In this document: positions 20,066 to 30,847 of the stretch, in pieces
How the letters are laid out: every line of letters begins with the position of its first letter
Position numbering within the stretch: position 1 is the first letter of the stretch
Assembly (NCBI GenBank): GCA_001970955.1
Contig: MPUH01000605.1
Coordinates: forward strand, 1-43,370
Direction: 5' to 3'
DNA: 43,370 nucleotides
Source of the DNA: Stentor coeruleus
Taxonomy: Eukaryota > Ciliophora > Heterotrichea > Heterotrichida > Stentoridae
Position numbers and translations under genes: made by a program
Notes under the pieces: model-generated
The model's input: the letters and a program-made list of their open reading frames with translations, nothing else
Database searches by the model: none
Told to the model about the DNA's origin: nothing

Positions 20066-21646
20066 TTATTTTTCTAATCTAATTTTAGAAGGAATTAAAT
20101 CTTCTCTGAGACAGTGCAAAATAATACTGCCATAAAACCCATTAAATAAAGTGTCAAATCTATCTAATGGAGCTCCAACTATACTTTCTTCCACACGATA
20201 TCCAAGTACCATCACAGATATAATTGCAATCATAAAACGAAATAACCCTTTAATAGCTGATGCAACAGTTCCTGCTATGAAAAACCAGAAATCCCAAAAG
20301 CAAAAGTAAACCTTATTTTTAATATAATTGTTCTTATCAGTTAATACACGAAAATATGATGCTCTGTATAACTATTACCCGAAAAACAAGGGTATAAGTG
20401 TAATCCAAAATGCAGCTTCTCTATTTTTAATATAATCCCAAATCCCAATACGAACGTCATACAAACTAAAGCAATATGCTGTAGAAAACACTGAAAAACC
20501 AAAAATAATTTCTAGAAATACAGTATTAACTATAAACTGTGCACAAAAAAAGATACTATTATGTGCTTTAAATTTCCATATTCTCTCAAGGCTTGAAGAT
20601 TGTTCACCTTCACTTTTTAATATCAGCCAGATTTTCTTAAACATGTAAAACATATTAAAAATGGAAAAAATCGCAAGTAATAACCCAAATATCATCCCTA
20701 TAGTAATACATATAAATAAAGGTTCTAAGTACTCATTAACTTTTTTTAATAATTGAATACCTTCTTTATTTGTTATAATGGATAAAGTACTAAGATTTAT
20801 GGCTATAAATGGATTATCAGGTGGGCATTCCTTTAGGTAATCAATTTGATCATCAACTAATTTTATAAGGTTTTTGAGTGAGTAGGATAATACAATCACA
20901 ATAAAAGCATAGGAAAAAGTTAATAAAAATGCAATAACCCCTGCAGCTTTAATCCTCAAAGGAAAATTAATCTCTAATGCCAAAAGTTCCCTAGTATCAT
21001 TAAGTGATGGTAAAAATAGAATTTTCTGCAATCCTTTATTAATACCTTTCCCAATCTGCGAAAAGAACTGCAAATTTTCCCCAGCTTTCTTTGGGAAAAT
21101 CAATAAAACCATCCAATAAATGCTTATAATCCCTCCAATAATAACTTTTAAATATGCATAAGCAATAATTCCAACATACCCAACAATATCCCCATTTGCT
21201 CCTGAACAAAAAATTGCCTGCATAATAAATACATCAATCAAAACCAAAGAAAAATCATAAAAACTAAAAGATGCACAAATAAATGTCATTAAAACTGGAC
21301 AAGATTTCAAATTTCCAATAAACACAAGTGGATAAAAATAATGACTATATTTTGAAAAACTATAATTCAATTTGAGATAATCTGGTAAGCCAGCTATATA
21401 ATTAGGAAAATAAGGTTCGCATAATCCATTAGCAGTATAAATTCCAAGAAGTTCAGTATTAAGGCCTATCATATAAAGTCCTGCAATAAGCACACTAAGC
21501 TCAGGAGACTTCATATGGTCTTGCAAGAAGTCAATAAAAACTGATAAAATGTATTTTATAAAGAAAAAATACCTAAAATGCTTTTTCCAAAATGAGTCTC
21601 CCCACATATCCAAAGGACTTTCATGTAAACCCTTTGTTTCAACCAT
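20066..21646 (-). CDS. STRA6-like multi-pass membrane protein, one 15-nt intron
   Basis: Exon 1 (21646-20379) and exon 2 (20363-20066) are joined across a 15-nt intron to give 521 residues; without splicing the protein would end at ...TLIPLFFG. Roughly nine hydrophobic segments are visible, with long loops (for example CPPDNPFIAINLSTLS). The C-terminal block in exon 2, AIKGLFRFMIAIISVMVLGY followed by EESIVGAPLDRFDTLFNGFY, resembles the end of the STRA6/RBP-receptor family (helix, then R-x-D-like and D-x-gf motifs). STRA6 proteins carry retinoid across the plasma membrane in vertebrates; protist members have unknown substrates. The family call rests on this block and overall topology. Start ATG is 52 bases beyond the end of the TPR/IQ gene on the same strand. 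Confidence 0.55.
20364..20378 (-). other. 15-nt spliceosomal intron
   Basis: On the minus strand GTAATAGTTATACAG. Removal joins LIPLFFG to ASYFRVLTDKN and opens a further 98 codons. Retention gives TAA TAG directly. A at position 10. Confidence 0.88.
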
Positions 21647-21698
21647 ATTATATTTATTAGTAAAGATGTGAGAAACTTTATAGAAAATTTACATAAAC

Positions 21699-23981
21699 TC
21701 ACATTTTAGTTTTAGATTTATATTTTCTATACATGAACTGAATGAATATTATCGCATCTCTTATTTTTCGGTATAATTTTCTTATCATATAACCCCTGAA
21801 TCTTTTTTGTATGCGAACTGTAGAACTTTTCAGTTTAATATATCGTAATCTTGGTACAATCATTCTTATAAAACTTTGGATTTTAACTAAGGAATTGATC
21901 TGATGGGTTATGTCTGCTCTTTTTCCTTCTAAAAAGTTTCTTTTATTATTAATTGTAGGTGCATTTAATAAACTAGGTTTGTTTTCAGATAAATTTTGAG
22001 GGTTTTTAGGTTTGATTGCTTCTAATGCTGGCTTTTTGCCTGAAGATGAAGTATTTATAGTGGAGTATGGACTGAATTCTGGAATTTTGTTACTTTCTAG
22101 TGAATTGAAAACACTAGATGATGAATTTNGACTGAATTCTGGAATTTTGTTACTTTCTAGTGAATTGAAAACACTAGATGATGAATTTCTGTTTGATTCG
22201 ATAGGCTTTATTGGTGATATATCTTTTGTTGACGTATATTCTCTTGCAGAATTTGATTTTGCTGGAGTTTCTTGTCCTTGGCTTTTTGGGATTTGAGGTC
22301 TTTTGATTGGGGCTGAGTTTTTTTCATTTTCTTTAGATGAATATGGTGTTTCTTTTTCTCTCAAAGAGTCTTTTCTGGTTCTTGAAACAGTTGGCCTTTT
22401 TTCAGGAATTTCAGCTAATGGAGCCTTTTGGATTATTTGAAAATCTTTTGTGGGTTTTTGATTGTTTGAATTCCTTCTTCTGTCATAATAACTCTGATCT
22501 CTATTATTAGTATTTTGATTTTGAGTTCTTTCTAAGTATCTTTGAGATGTATCCTCAGAACTATTTCTTGAAGATTCATTCATTAAACTTTCATTAGATG
22601 AATCTATTTTATTGTTTTTTGAAGCACTTTCTGATCTATATCTAGAATTGGACTCAGTGGTCGGCCTTGAGTTTTGACTTTTTCTTATTTTAGCAAGTTT
22701 ATTTACTTCACTCATTGGATTTTGTAAATCAATACTTTGATTTTTAATACTATTTGGATGTTTCACTGAAAGATTCAGTTTATTATTTTTTTCCTTAGGA
22801 ACACTTTTAATTCCTCCATGAACTGATGAATTTATTTCAGGTTTTACATTATGTTGTCCAGGTCTTAACTCATCTTTTTGTATATCTCCAAGCAATTTTG
22901 TAGAATCAACCATAAGTTGGCGTTCTCTTCCATTAACAATCATTTTTGTATTAGGGTGACAGAAACTTCCCCCAGAAAGATTTTGCATTCTTGGGTTTCT
23001 AATAACATATCTTTTGCATATCTTATTTCTTACTTTAATTTTCTCCACAAGTTTTCTTCCTCTTATCCCTCTCCACCACTTTTGTATTTTTACAGCAGCA
23101 CTGTTTTTCATTCTCCTCAACCTTTTAAATAAACTTTTCCACCATTTTTGTATAACAGCAGCAGATTTAATATGTTCAAGATTATACTTCATTTCCTCAA
23201 TAGGTAAATAATTTTGATGTCCAAAAGCTTTATTTTGTGTTTTTTGTATCCGCTTTCTTTCTATGCCTTTAGCTGAAGCTGGTATTTGCTTAATAATATT
23301 AGAATTTGAACCTGCTTTAGTAATCCCAGCTGATTTTCCTCTAAAATGATTTATTTTTTTGCTTTGATTGCTTTGATTACTTTGTGATCTTGCTGATCCA
23401 TTAACTTCTCTCAAACTAGCTTTTAATGATAAAGTGACTTCATGGTTTTTTCCTAAGTGCTTCATGCTAAGATTTAAACCAGTTTCATAGCATTCTTTAC
23501 TGTCTTTAATTTGCTTTAAATATTGATATTCATTTCCAACTGCTTGATATGCTATTATAAATGAACTGATCAAAGTTTTATTTTGCACAAAGTTATGCCT
23601 TAGTAAGAATAAAGATTTCAGTGCATGCCGAAGAGCTTTTTCATGATCATCTTGTTCTGAGTAGATTTTGCTTATATTAAGATGAGAACAAGTTAGATTT
23701 GCAGTATTTGATTCACATAGTTTAGAAATTTCACATGATTTTGCGAAGTATTCAAGAGCTTGTAATGGTTTTTTTAGTTTTTTTAAATAACATCCTAGGT
23801 TGTTGTATGTCATTGCTAACAAATTGTATTTTTGCTGGCTATCTTTTAGACTTTTAGCTGTTAGCAAGGCTTGATTTAGAAAGAACATTGCATGGTCGTA
23901 TTTTTCTTTACGCAAATGCTCAATAGCAGATTTGTTTGAAGCTATTATGGAGTCTTCAATTTGCTTAAGGGAATCTTCCAT
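21699..23981 (-). CDS. TPR and IQ-motif protein, probable calmodulin-binding scaffold
   Basis: About 760 residues as assembled, 740 after removing a 20-residue artefactual duplication at the N-scar (22129). I take the start at ATG 23981 (MEDSLKQIEDS); the codon before it is TTG. Residues 15-190 are TPR-like helical pairs (YDHAMFFLNQALLTAKSL; YNNLGCYLKKLKKPLQALEY; HEKALRHALKSLFLL). Two IQ motifs follow near 273-310 (AAVIQKWWKSLFKRLRR; AVKIQKWWRGIRGRKL) and two more close to the C-terminus (VKIQSFIRMIVPRLR; VRIQKRFRGYMIRKL). Between them lie about 350 Ser/Asn/Lys-rich disordered residues. IQ motifs bind calmodulin or light chains, so a calcium-regulated cytoskeletal scaffold is a reasonable inference. 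Confidence 0.85.
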   Translation of the reverse strand: MEDSLKQIEDSIIASNKSAIEHLRKEKYDHAMFFLNQALLTAKSLKDSQQKYNLLAMTYNNLGCYLKKLKKPLQALEYFAKSCEISKLCESNTANLTCSHLNISKIYSEQDDHEKALRHALKSLFLLRHNFVQNKTLISSFIIAYQAVGNEYQYLKQIKDSKECYETGLNLSMKHLGKNHEVTLSLKASLREVNGSARSQSNQSNQSKKINHFRGKSAGITKAGSNSNIIKQIPASAKGIERKRIQKTQNKAFGHQNYLPIEEMKYNLEHIKSAAVIQKWWKSLFKRLRRMKNSAAVKIQKWWRGIRGRKLVEKIKVRNKICKRYVIRNPRMQNLSGGSFCHPNTKMIVNGRERQLMVDSTKLLGDIQKDELRPGQHNVKPEINSSVHGGIKSVPKEKNNKLNLSVKHPNSIKNQSIDLQNPMSEVNKLAKIRKSQNSRPTTESNSRYRSESASKNNKIDSSNESLMNESSRNSSEDTSQRYLERTQNQNTNNRDQSYYDRRRNSNNQKPTKDFQIIQKAPLAEIPEKRPTVSRTRKDSLREKETPYSSKENEKNSAPIKRPQIPKSQGQETPAKSNSAREYTSTKDISPIKPIESNRNSSSSVFNSLESNKIPEFSXNSSSSVFNSLESNKIPEFSPYSTINTSSSGKKPALEAIKPKNPQNLSENKPSLLNAPTINNKRNFLEGKRADITHQINSLVKIQSFIRMIVPRLRYIKLKSSTVRIQKRFRGYMIRKLYRKIRDAIIFIQFMYRKYKSKTKM
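22070..22188. repeat. Assembly-scar duplication around N at 22129 (59 nt x 2)
   Basis: 22070-22128 and 22130-22188 are identical. With the N, the inserted unit is 60 nt, so the reading frame of the TPR/IQ gene survives but carries a false 20-residue repeat (SSVFNSLESNKIPEFS twice). Confidence 0.88.
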
Positions 23982-24411
23982 CAAAGTTAAGAATAATATT
24001 TATGGTGAAGGTTTTTGTTTATTATGATTTGGAACTGTTTTCAGGTATTTAGGGGCTTTGCAGTTAAGGAAAGAGTTTTAAAAGGGTTTGGATGCTGTTT
24101 TAATTTTTAAAAGATTTTTAACAAGAATAAATGAGTTACTATTTTGCTAGAATATACTTTTAAGAGTTTAGAATATTGAAAAATTTAAACAAGTTTCTAG
24201 AATAATATTAAATAATGAATAATATTAGTGTTTAAGCATAATAAATATTTTGAAAAAATTGCTTAGTTAAAAAAGAAAAAGATAATTCAACTTTGAAAGT
24301 TCAGGAAATTTATTAGGTAAGAATTTTTTGATTGAAAAATGCTAAAAGCACTAATATTCTTAAATAAAAGTCTTATACCATAATAATTAATTATTTCAAA
24401 CTATTATTTCA
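23982..24411. other. Intergenic; nothing recognised
   Basis: 430 AT-rich bases between the start of the TPR/IQ gene and the stop of the PH-kinase gene, both minus strand. It presumably holds the promoter of the former and the 3' end signal of the latter, but no motif is evident. Confidence 0.35.
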
Positions 24412-25686
24412 TTAATACCTGCCACCCCAGGCATTAAAACTATAAATACCCTTTTCACTTGGGTCTTGGTTTAATGTTGAGCAAGACATACTCCCTGACT
24501 CACTGCAACAGGCCAAATGTATCCAAGAATGCTGAAGAACTTGTTCTGCTGTTGGTCTGAATGCAGGGTCAGGATTTAGCAATTCGTTAATAAATTGAAT
24601 TGACAATGGAGATATGCCTTTGAACTCATTTTTTGAAAAAGAAAATTTACAATCTTTATTTTTCTTCATAACTTTTTCAGATTTCTTACTATAAAACGGT
24701 GGTATACCACTAGTAAGTATATATATAATAACACCAGCACTAAAGATATCAGCTTTGGTACTGTATGAGTTTCCCCGAAGTATTTCAGGGGCAATGTAAC
24801 CTGGAGATCCAGATTTACTTCTTAGTGATTTATCTACATAGCAAGCAAGTCCAAAATCACATAATTTAAATTCGCAATCACTGATTGATGAAGCTATTAG
24901 AATGTTTTCAGGTTTCAAGTCTTTGTGGATTATCCCTTGGGAATGAAGATATCTCAGTGTTTCAAATAGTTTTTTACTGAAGGTCATTACTTCTTTTGGA
25001 GTGAATTTTATTCTTTTTTGGATTCGTGATAATAAATTCCCATAAGGAACATATTCAAGGACTAGAGATATAGTGGCATTATCCTCATAGATCTTGAAAA
25101 GTTTAATAATATTTGGGTGCTTCAGTTTCCTAAGTATTGAAACTTCATTATATAGTTGACGAAGATTTTTTGTATCCTTGAACATTTCCTTCTTCAATCT
25201 TTTTACTGCAAATTGTTCATGAGAAACTGAATCTTCACAGAGATAGACTTTACCAAATTTTCCAGAGTCTAGTTTTTTAATTTTAGCATAATCATGCTTG
25301 AATCCTGTTAAAATACCTATTTTTGACAAGTGACCCATCCATTCATCAAGCTCCTCAGCTGTAGCCACAAAAAAATCTTGACGGGTCTTAAGTTTAAATA
25401 TTGTAAAACCGTACACAACATCCTCTTCGTGTTGTTCAACAAAACATTCAACTTTGCACCATTTGATATTAGAGATATAACCTTGGCCAGATGAATCAGT
25501 AAAAAGCATTGAACTTGTATTCAGCCTTACTTGAAATAGTTCCTTAGTCAGATTGTCTTTAGAAAACAGAAGTGCTCCTTGATATAGACGCTTTTTAGTG
25601 ACTTGTTTTGGTTGTGGAATATTTAAAACCTTCCAAAAACCTTCTTCTGTCCATCGACTTGATTTTATTGTCAGAAAAAGTGACAT
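24412..25686 (-). CDS. PH-domain serine/threonine kinase (CAMK group)
   Basis: 424 residues. An N-terminal PH-like domain spans about 33-122 (KKRLYQGALLFSK ... FFVATAEELDEWMGHL, with the conserved Trp near its end). The kinase domain (about 133-392) has SGKFGKV, K162 (FAVK), HKD 254-256 (IIHKDLKPEN), DFG 277-279 and APE 299-301, all needed for activity; the HRD Arg is replaced by Lys. The activation segment (SLRSKSGSPGYIAPE) and HPNIIKL motif place it in the CAMK group. No EF-hands are present. The C-terminal 35 residues are Ser/Cys-rich. The domain order matches the larger EF/PH/kinase protein at 15575-17251 without its calcium module, and the two are probably related. Confidence 0.88.
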   Translation of the reverse strand: MSLFLTIKSSRWTEEGFWKVLNIPQPKQVTKKRLYQGALLFSKDNLTKELFQVRLNTSSMLFTDSSGQGYISNIKWCKVECFVEQHEEDVVYGFTIFKLKTRQDFFVATAEELDEWMGHLSKIGILTGFKHDYAKIKKLDSGKFGKVYLCEDSVSHEQFAVKRLKKEMFKDTKNLRQLYNEVSILRKLKHPNIIKLFKIYEDNATISLVLEYVPYGNLLSRIQKRIKFTPKEVMTFSKKLFETLRYLHSQGIIHKDLKPENILIASSISDCEFKLCDFGLACYVDKSLRSKSGSPGYIAPEILRGNSYSTKADIFSAGVIIYILTSGIPPFYSKKSEKVMKKNKDCKFSFSKNEFKGISPLSIQFINELLNPDPAFRPTAEQVLQHSWIHLACCSESGSMSCSTLNQDPSEKGIYSFNAWGGRY

Positions 25687-27134
25687 TTATTTATGGCTAA
25701 TAATCTTGCAAAGTTAAAGTTTTTATCAAGTATAAATTCCTAATTGTCGTGAAGTTTATTTAGGGGTTATACAAATTCTCATATAGAATTACTAATAAGA
25801 AACTGAATTTAAATATGGTTTATATATGTGTATATTACCTATATAATTCAACACTTTTGCTAAACTAATATTGCCTACCTATCAGAAAAATATGTCTATA
25901 AGAGTAAGACTCTGATAGAACTCTTGAATCCTCATAGCTTCAGAGAAGACCACATTACTTTGGTGACATTCAATAAAGTCAACAGATGACTTAGTACCTG
26001 TTTTCAAAGCTTATAAAAGCAAGAGATAAAACTTTAACTATAACAATACTATACATACTTATTATTTAACTTCTTTCCTTCAATATTTTCCTTAAGGCTA
26101 TAAGAACTAAATCAAAACTTCAATCAAACTTTTTGCCCATTTACTTTAAAAAATTTTAGAGGAAAAGGCTGCCAAAAGTAGTATTCCAATCTTTATTTAA
26201 ATCAAACTAGACTAATTTTATTTAATCTTTGAAAAAAAACTATATTTATCGATTCTAGACACTATAAATTATCTTTTCAGACGCATCAATTTCAAGCATA
26301 TTTTTTTTTCTTATAAATAACTTTAGAAGGAATTAATTCATATGCATTTTCGAAATATTTATGCAAATTGCCTAATTCTAATCTATGCTTATAAATTTTC
26401 TAATGGTTACTAAGTTTTAATTACAATTCTTTATTAATTTATAATATAATATCTTTCGCATGGTTTTTTTATTAATAATTTGATAGAAGTGAATTATTTA
26501 TGGATTAAAACCTGTAGATACTTTACATTCTTGTGATCAATCCTAGCTAACTTTATTTTGCTATAATAGTTAAAACTTTAAGTGTTTTACCTGTATTGAT
26601 TAAGAAAAGGAAAAATAATCCTAAAAGATAATTAATTATATTTGATCAAACTTACTTAGCATTCTCTTTCCTATTACACAAGAGTCTAAGAATTATCATC
26701 CCTTAAATTGTATCTTCTCCCAATTTATGCCAATCAAAGGTGGGGTACCTTATTAGTCAATATATCTACAAATAGTTAATAATAAGTTAAAAATAATAAT
26801 TTCAAAACCCTCAATGCACATTATCCACACAAATCCAATAACCTTAATTTGTCAAGTTTTAATATCAAGCACATCGACAAGTTTAATCATTTTTTACAAT
26901 TATCAGCAATGGTAAAATTTTCAGAGCTTATTAAAAATTTATAATCTAAAAGAGTCAAAAAAACACCCATACTGTCCATTAGAAATGCTTTCTAGTCTAT
27001 CAACTCTAGGCTTAACACCAAGCTAATAGTAATAAACCCAGAAAAATCAAAGTTATTAAAAACCCTATCCTACCGAATATTTTTTAAGGCCCTATCAAAA
27101 TAATAATAATCTTATTATCACTAATTTTCCAATT
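25687..27134. other. Intergenic, about 1.45 kb; nothing firmly recognised
   Basis: AT-rich. Two short spots have higher GC (about 25.88-26.01 kb and 26.69-26.76 kb), but neither holds a long frame, tRNA fold or clear snoRNA boxes. They could be small RNAs or promoter elements; I cannot support either. Confidence 0.3.
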
Positions 27135-29255
27135 CTAATAAATAATTCCTTGCATATAATATTGAAATCTATCATAACAAGTAGTTGTCCAATGTCCAAG
27201 GCTTTCATCTATAAGAGAATTCACATACTTTTTATACTCACTTTGATTCATATTAGGTTTCGGTATTAGCCTATCACGGAATTCATTTATAACATTCTCA
27301 CCATCTAAAAAACAAGGAAGGTTTGACCCAGACCCAGTCCGCATCATTTCTAGCATCACAATTATCTGTTCTGCTTTGTCTTTTAAAGCTTTAAACCCTT
27401 CAACACACAATCTTCGATATCGATTAAAAAGTTTTGACCGTCGGCCTCCAAGTAATTGTTCGAATTCTTCAGTAAGTTTAAAAGGAGCAGATTCAAAATT
27501 TAGATTCCCCCCAGGAGAATTTCCTAGCATAAAACCAAAATCAATATGAAGTATATGTCCAAGATGATCAACAAGTATATTTTGATTGTGCCGATCTTTG
27601 ATTTGGAGGATATAGCATACAAGACTGTATCCTGCTAGGCTTTCTGCAAAATCTTTTTGGGCTTTTTTAAAACTTTGACTATTTGGGCCGTTGAATTTTA
27701 GATAGAAATAGTCAAGTAAAGAGTTTTTATTTGCAGGTAAAATGCTTTTTAAAGTGTGTATAGATAGAGCATCAGGCACACATTCTATTATTCCACAATT
27801 TGGATGGGTGGGTATAATTTCATAAGGTCTCAACCAGATATGGATTTTTTTTTCAACAAAAGTTTGTCTAAAAAAAGTTATCAACTGCATTGCAAGTTGT
27901 TCTTGTCTTAAATTTTCCCCACTTTTGACTATAATATTAACAAGATTCCAAGTTTTCAGATTTCCAAAAGGACTGAATCCTTTTACTTTTTCTTTTTGCT
28001 CGCAAATGCTTTCGTATTTATTTCCGTTTTCTTCTTGGACATAAGCCATGCTCACTCCTTCAGAAATCATAGAAAAAGACCTGTTTTGAAACTTTTCCTC
28101 ATCAACAACTGTTAGAGTTTTTTTAACTTTGCAATGTTCTATAACCTCTCTTGCTTCAAAGTTACCTATTTCATTTGAGCATGTAGAAATTTCAGATACT
28201 AAAGAAAAAGAGCCTGCCCTTGATCTCTCAATAACATTAATTTCATTATAAGGGCAAAACACTTCAATTGAAATCCTAAAAGTATTACTTTCTTTAGTAT
28301 CATAAATATGTACTTCATCTAAAGGGATATGCAAAACACAACAATTTCGCAAGTTTTCATTGTAAAAAGGTAAATAAACACTTGCTGGCAATAAACTGTT
28401 TAAAGATTTTAATTCACTATGGAGGAAAGCAAGCTTACTTTCCTTACTATCTTTACTGCCTAGATTTGTTGATATTTTAAAGAGAGAAGAAAAAAATAAT
28501 GGGGTTGAATAAAAACTGTTTTCCTTTGGTTTTATAAAAAGTGGATCTAAAGGTATACATTGAGGGGTAATAAAACCTACAATTTTGCAATTTTTATAAT
28601 TAACTCTATAGTCTTCAATAGCATCTAAAGTTTCTCTTATTAGCATATCTTTATCATAAGCATCGAAATCATTCAATAAATTTTCAATTCTCTTAGAATA
28701 TCCTAAACAGATTTTTCTTGAATCTTTATAAACAAATTTTATTTCATCAATAAGCTTTTCAATATCAAAAATCGGATGTTCTAATTCAGTAAAATTAATT
28801 GAATTTAAAAACCATATGACCCGATGGGCAAAATAAAAGGACTTTTTGCAAAGATCAAGGATGATTATCAATAAATTTTCAGCTTCTTTAGAATCACCGA
28901 ATAGTAAGAAATTGCTAATTAGATCTTACCAAAGCTGAGGGATATAAAATTCTAAATCATCACGAATCACTGAATCACCATCTGGAGATAGTTTGCAGTC
29001 TTTTATGCTAAATTCAATTGATTTGTGGCTGTATAAATCAAGTAAAACTGTGTAAGTTTTATCTAAAATGCGTTTTCCATGTAATTTATCACGGATTCTT
29101 GCCCATAAATGAGAAGGCTTCCAACTAATGTTGTTCTTATTATAAATTACCCCTCTTCTATTACAGCAGCATATGCATCTTGAAAAGCGTGACCACCAGG
29201 ACTCTCTATTTTGAACAGGGACACCAAGCAAGGGTGAATCAAAAGATGAGTCCAT
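27135..29255 (-). CDS. Phosphatidylinositol 4-kinase, type III beta-like, one 15-nt intron
   Basis: Exon 1 (29255-28930) and exon 2 (28914-27135) give 701 residues. The C-terminal 270 residues form a PI3/PI4-kinase catalytic domain: catalytic loop DRHNQNILVD, then HILHIDFGFMLGNSPGG and FESAPFKLTEEFEQLLGG. The FGFML..SPG..FE.APFKLT signature and the preceding SLAGYSLVCYILQ match type III beta (PI4KB/Pik1). The enzyme makes PI4P from phosphatidylinositol on Golgi/TGN membranes in other eukaryotes. The N-terminus has a cysteine cluster, RFSRCICCCNRRG at about residues 23-35, a candidate palmitoylation site or lipid anchor. The middle (about 330-400) is variable and Ser/Glu-rich. It is shorter than animal PI4KB (about 800 residues). 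Confidence 0.9.
28915..28929 (-). other. 15-nt spliceosomal intron
   Basis: On the minus strand GTAAGATCTAATTAG. Removal joins LEFYIPQLC to NFLLFGDSKEAENLL and connects two long frames. Retention gives an immediate TAA. A at position 10. Confidence 0.93.
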
Positions 29256-30243
29256 AGTTTAAATATTATAATTTAATGCTTGATTTATAGTTATTTTAGT
29301 TTTCTAGATGCAATGCATTATTATTTAAAAATTATTTAGTTTCATCTAATCTTACTTGTTCACTTTTTTATTTGTTGGCTTATATGATAATAAAAGTGAA
29401 GATCAACTGACGTCATATGTTTCAAAGTTTATGCAAAATATTTTTTTTTGAGTTAAGAAGTAAAAAATATAGGCTTATTCAATTGTAATAGGTTTATTTA
29501 TATGCTTAATAAAATTATTTTATAAAGAGTTGCATGATTAAGTTTTCAAGTAAGCAATTTATTTGAATTTTAGATTTTTTGATTGATTATTATTTTGGTA
29601 ACTTTTTAGTTTTATTCATACAGATGTGGTAATAGTATAAGTTTGATGCCTTAATTATCAGCGTATATGAGAAACTTTGAATTCAATTTATGCTTATTTG
29701 ATAAGTTATCATATTGGCTTATTAACACCTAAGCCATCTAGAGAAAAAAATATTTTTTACTATTTTGATATTCAATTTCTAAAATTTGCAAACTGATTTA
29801 TTTAAAAATTCTTGGTTTATTGTTTTAGAGTCTATAAACTGAAAGTATAATAAATTTCATATCAGATACTTCAATTCAAATTTATTCTGATTTTGATGTA
29901 AACTATGTTGTTGTTACATAAACTGAATAAAAATTTACCCTTGCTATTATCTTTAGTATAAAATAAATATTTTTATACTATGGCCTATCTATAATATCTC
30001 ATAAACTATCGTCCCCCTATTTTCATCACAAATTTAGATTTAACTCCAAAATTTTTCTAGTCCAATTTAAACAAATACAATTTTCCACTACTCACGACCT
30101 ATAATTAAACCTACTAAATAATCTTAATTTCAAAATCATAAAATATCAGTTCAGCTAAAAGTTCTAAACCCTTTACAAATCTTCCAGCAAAAACAAGTCA
30201 TTTTATATTTACCCATGTCACTAATACAAAAAAAAAAGTTATA
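29256..30243. other. Intergenic between divergent genes; nothing recognised
   Basis: About 990 AT-rich bases separate the start of the PI4K gene (minus) from the start of the GRIP-like gene (plus), so it holds both promoters. I see no conserved motif, repeat or RNA gene. The last 250 bases are C/T- and A-rich as in other 5' leaders of the window. Confidence 0.4.
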
Positions 30244-30744
30244 ATGCAAGGAAAACATGATAAGGCAATTCAAGTGTGTGACTTTGACCTAGCCTCAGAA
30301 ACTTCATTCATAAGCTACTGCATGGCAAATGAAGTGTCTTCAATAAATGAAAACGAAAATGAAAGTGAAAATGAAGTTCTTTTAAACAAATCATTATCTT
30401 TAAGTAACCACATAAAAGTCTTAAACAAAGAACTCAGTGATCAAGAACGAACGATGGAACTTCAGAATCAGCAAATAAAAGTCTTAAAGGATAGTATAAA
30501 AGATTTAGAGCGAAAATTCATATTCGAAAAAGCCTATGGTAATCAGCCAGGACCATATTCAGACCATTTGAAAGCTAGTATTTGTAAGCTTATAACTCAG
30601 ATACCCAAACTCACACAAGAAGGTGAGGGTTTAATAAACCTGATATTTTCCTTGTTATTACTCTCCCCAAATGAAATTTCCGAAATACAGCGTATAAGAA
30701 GTTCAAAATCCACACGAAGCCTTATGTGCACATTTACTTTATAA
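30244..30744 (+). CDS. Small coiled-coil protein with a GRIP-like C-terminus
   Basis: 166 residues from ATG 30244 to TAA. After an acidic low-complexity run (ENENESENEV, residues 37-46) comes a coiled coil (about 47-97: LSNHIKVLNKELSDQERTME, IKVLKDSIKDLERKF). The last 60 residues read PYSDHLKASICKLITQIP then EGLINLIFSLLLLSPNEISE. This resembles a GRIP domain: an aromatic Tyr close to LK, a helix, then L-x-x-I-x-x-L-L-x-x-S-P-x-E. GRIP domains target golgins to the trans-Golgi through Arl1. Golgins are normally much longer, so this would be a minimal one. The call is by pattern only; a generic coiled-coil protein is the alternative. Confidence 0.5.
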   Translation: MQGKHDKAIQVCDFDLASETSFISYCMANEVSSINENENESENEVLLNKSLSLSNHIKVLNKELSDQERTMELQNQQIKVLKDSIKDLERKFIFEKAYGNQPGPYSDHLKASICKLITQIPKLTQEGEGLINLIFSLLLLSPNEISEIQRIRSSKSTRSLMCTFTL

Positions 30745-30847
30745 AATAATAACACAAAGGCTTTATAACACTTAGCATATGAGCTTATCAAAATTAATGT
30801 TTTTCTAGCAAAATTTTATAAACTTGAGATTAATTATATTTAACGGA

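Noticed and set aside
25870-26010. Possible small RNA in a slightly GC-richer patch
   Set aside because: No tRNA fold, and no clear C/D or H/ACA boxes could be seen by eye.
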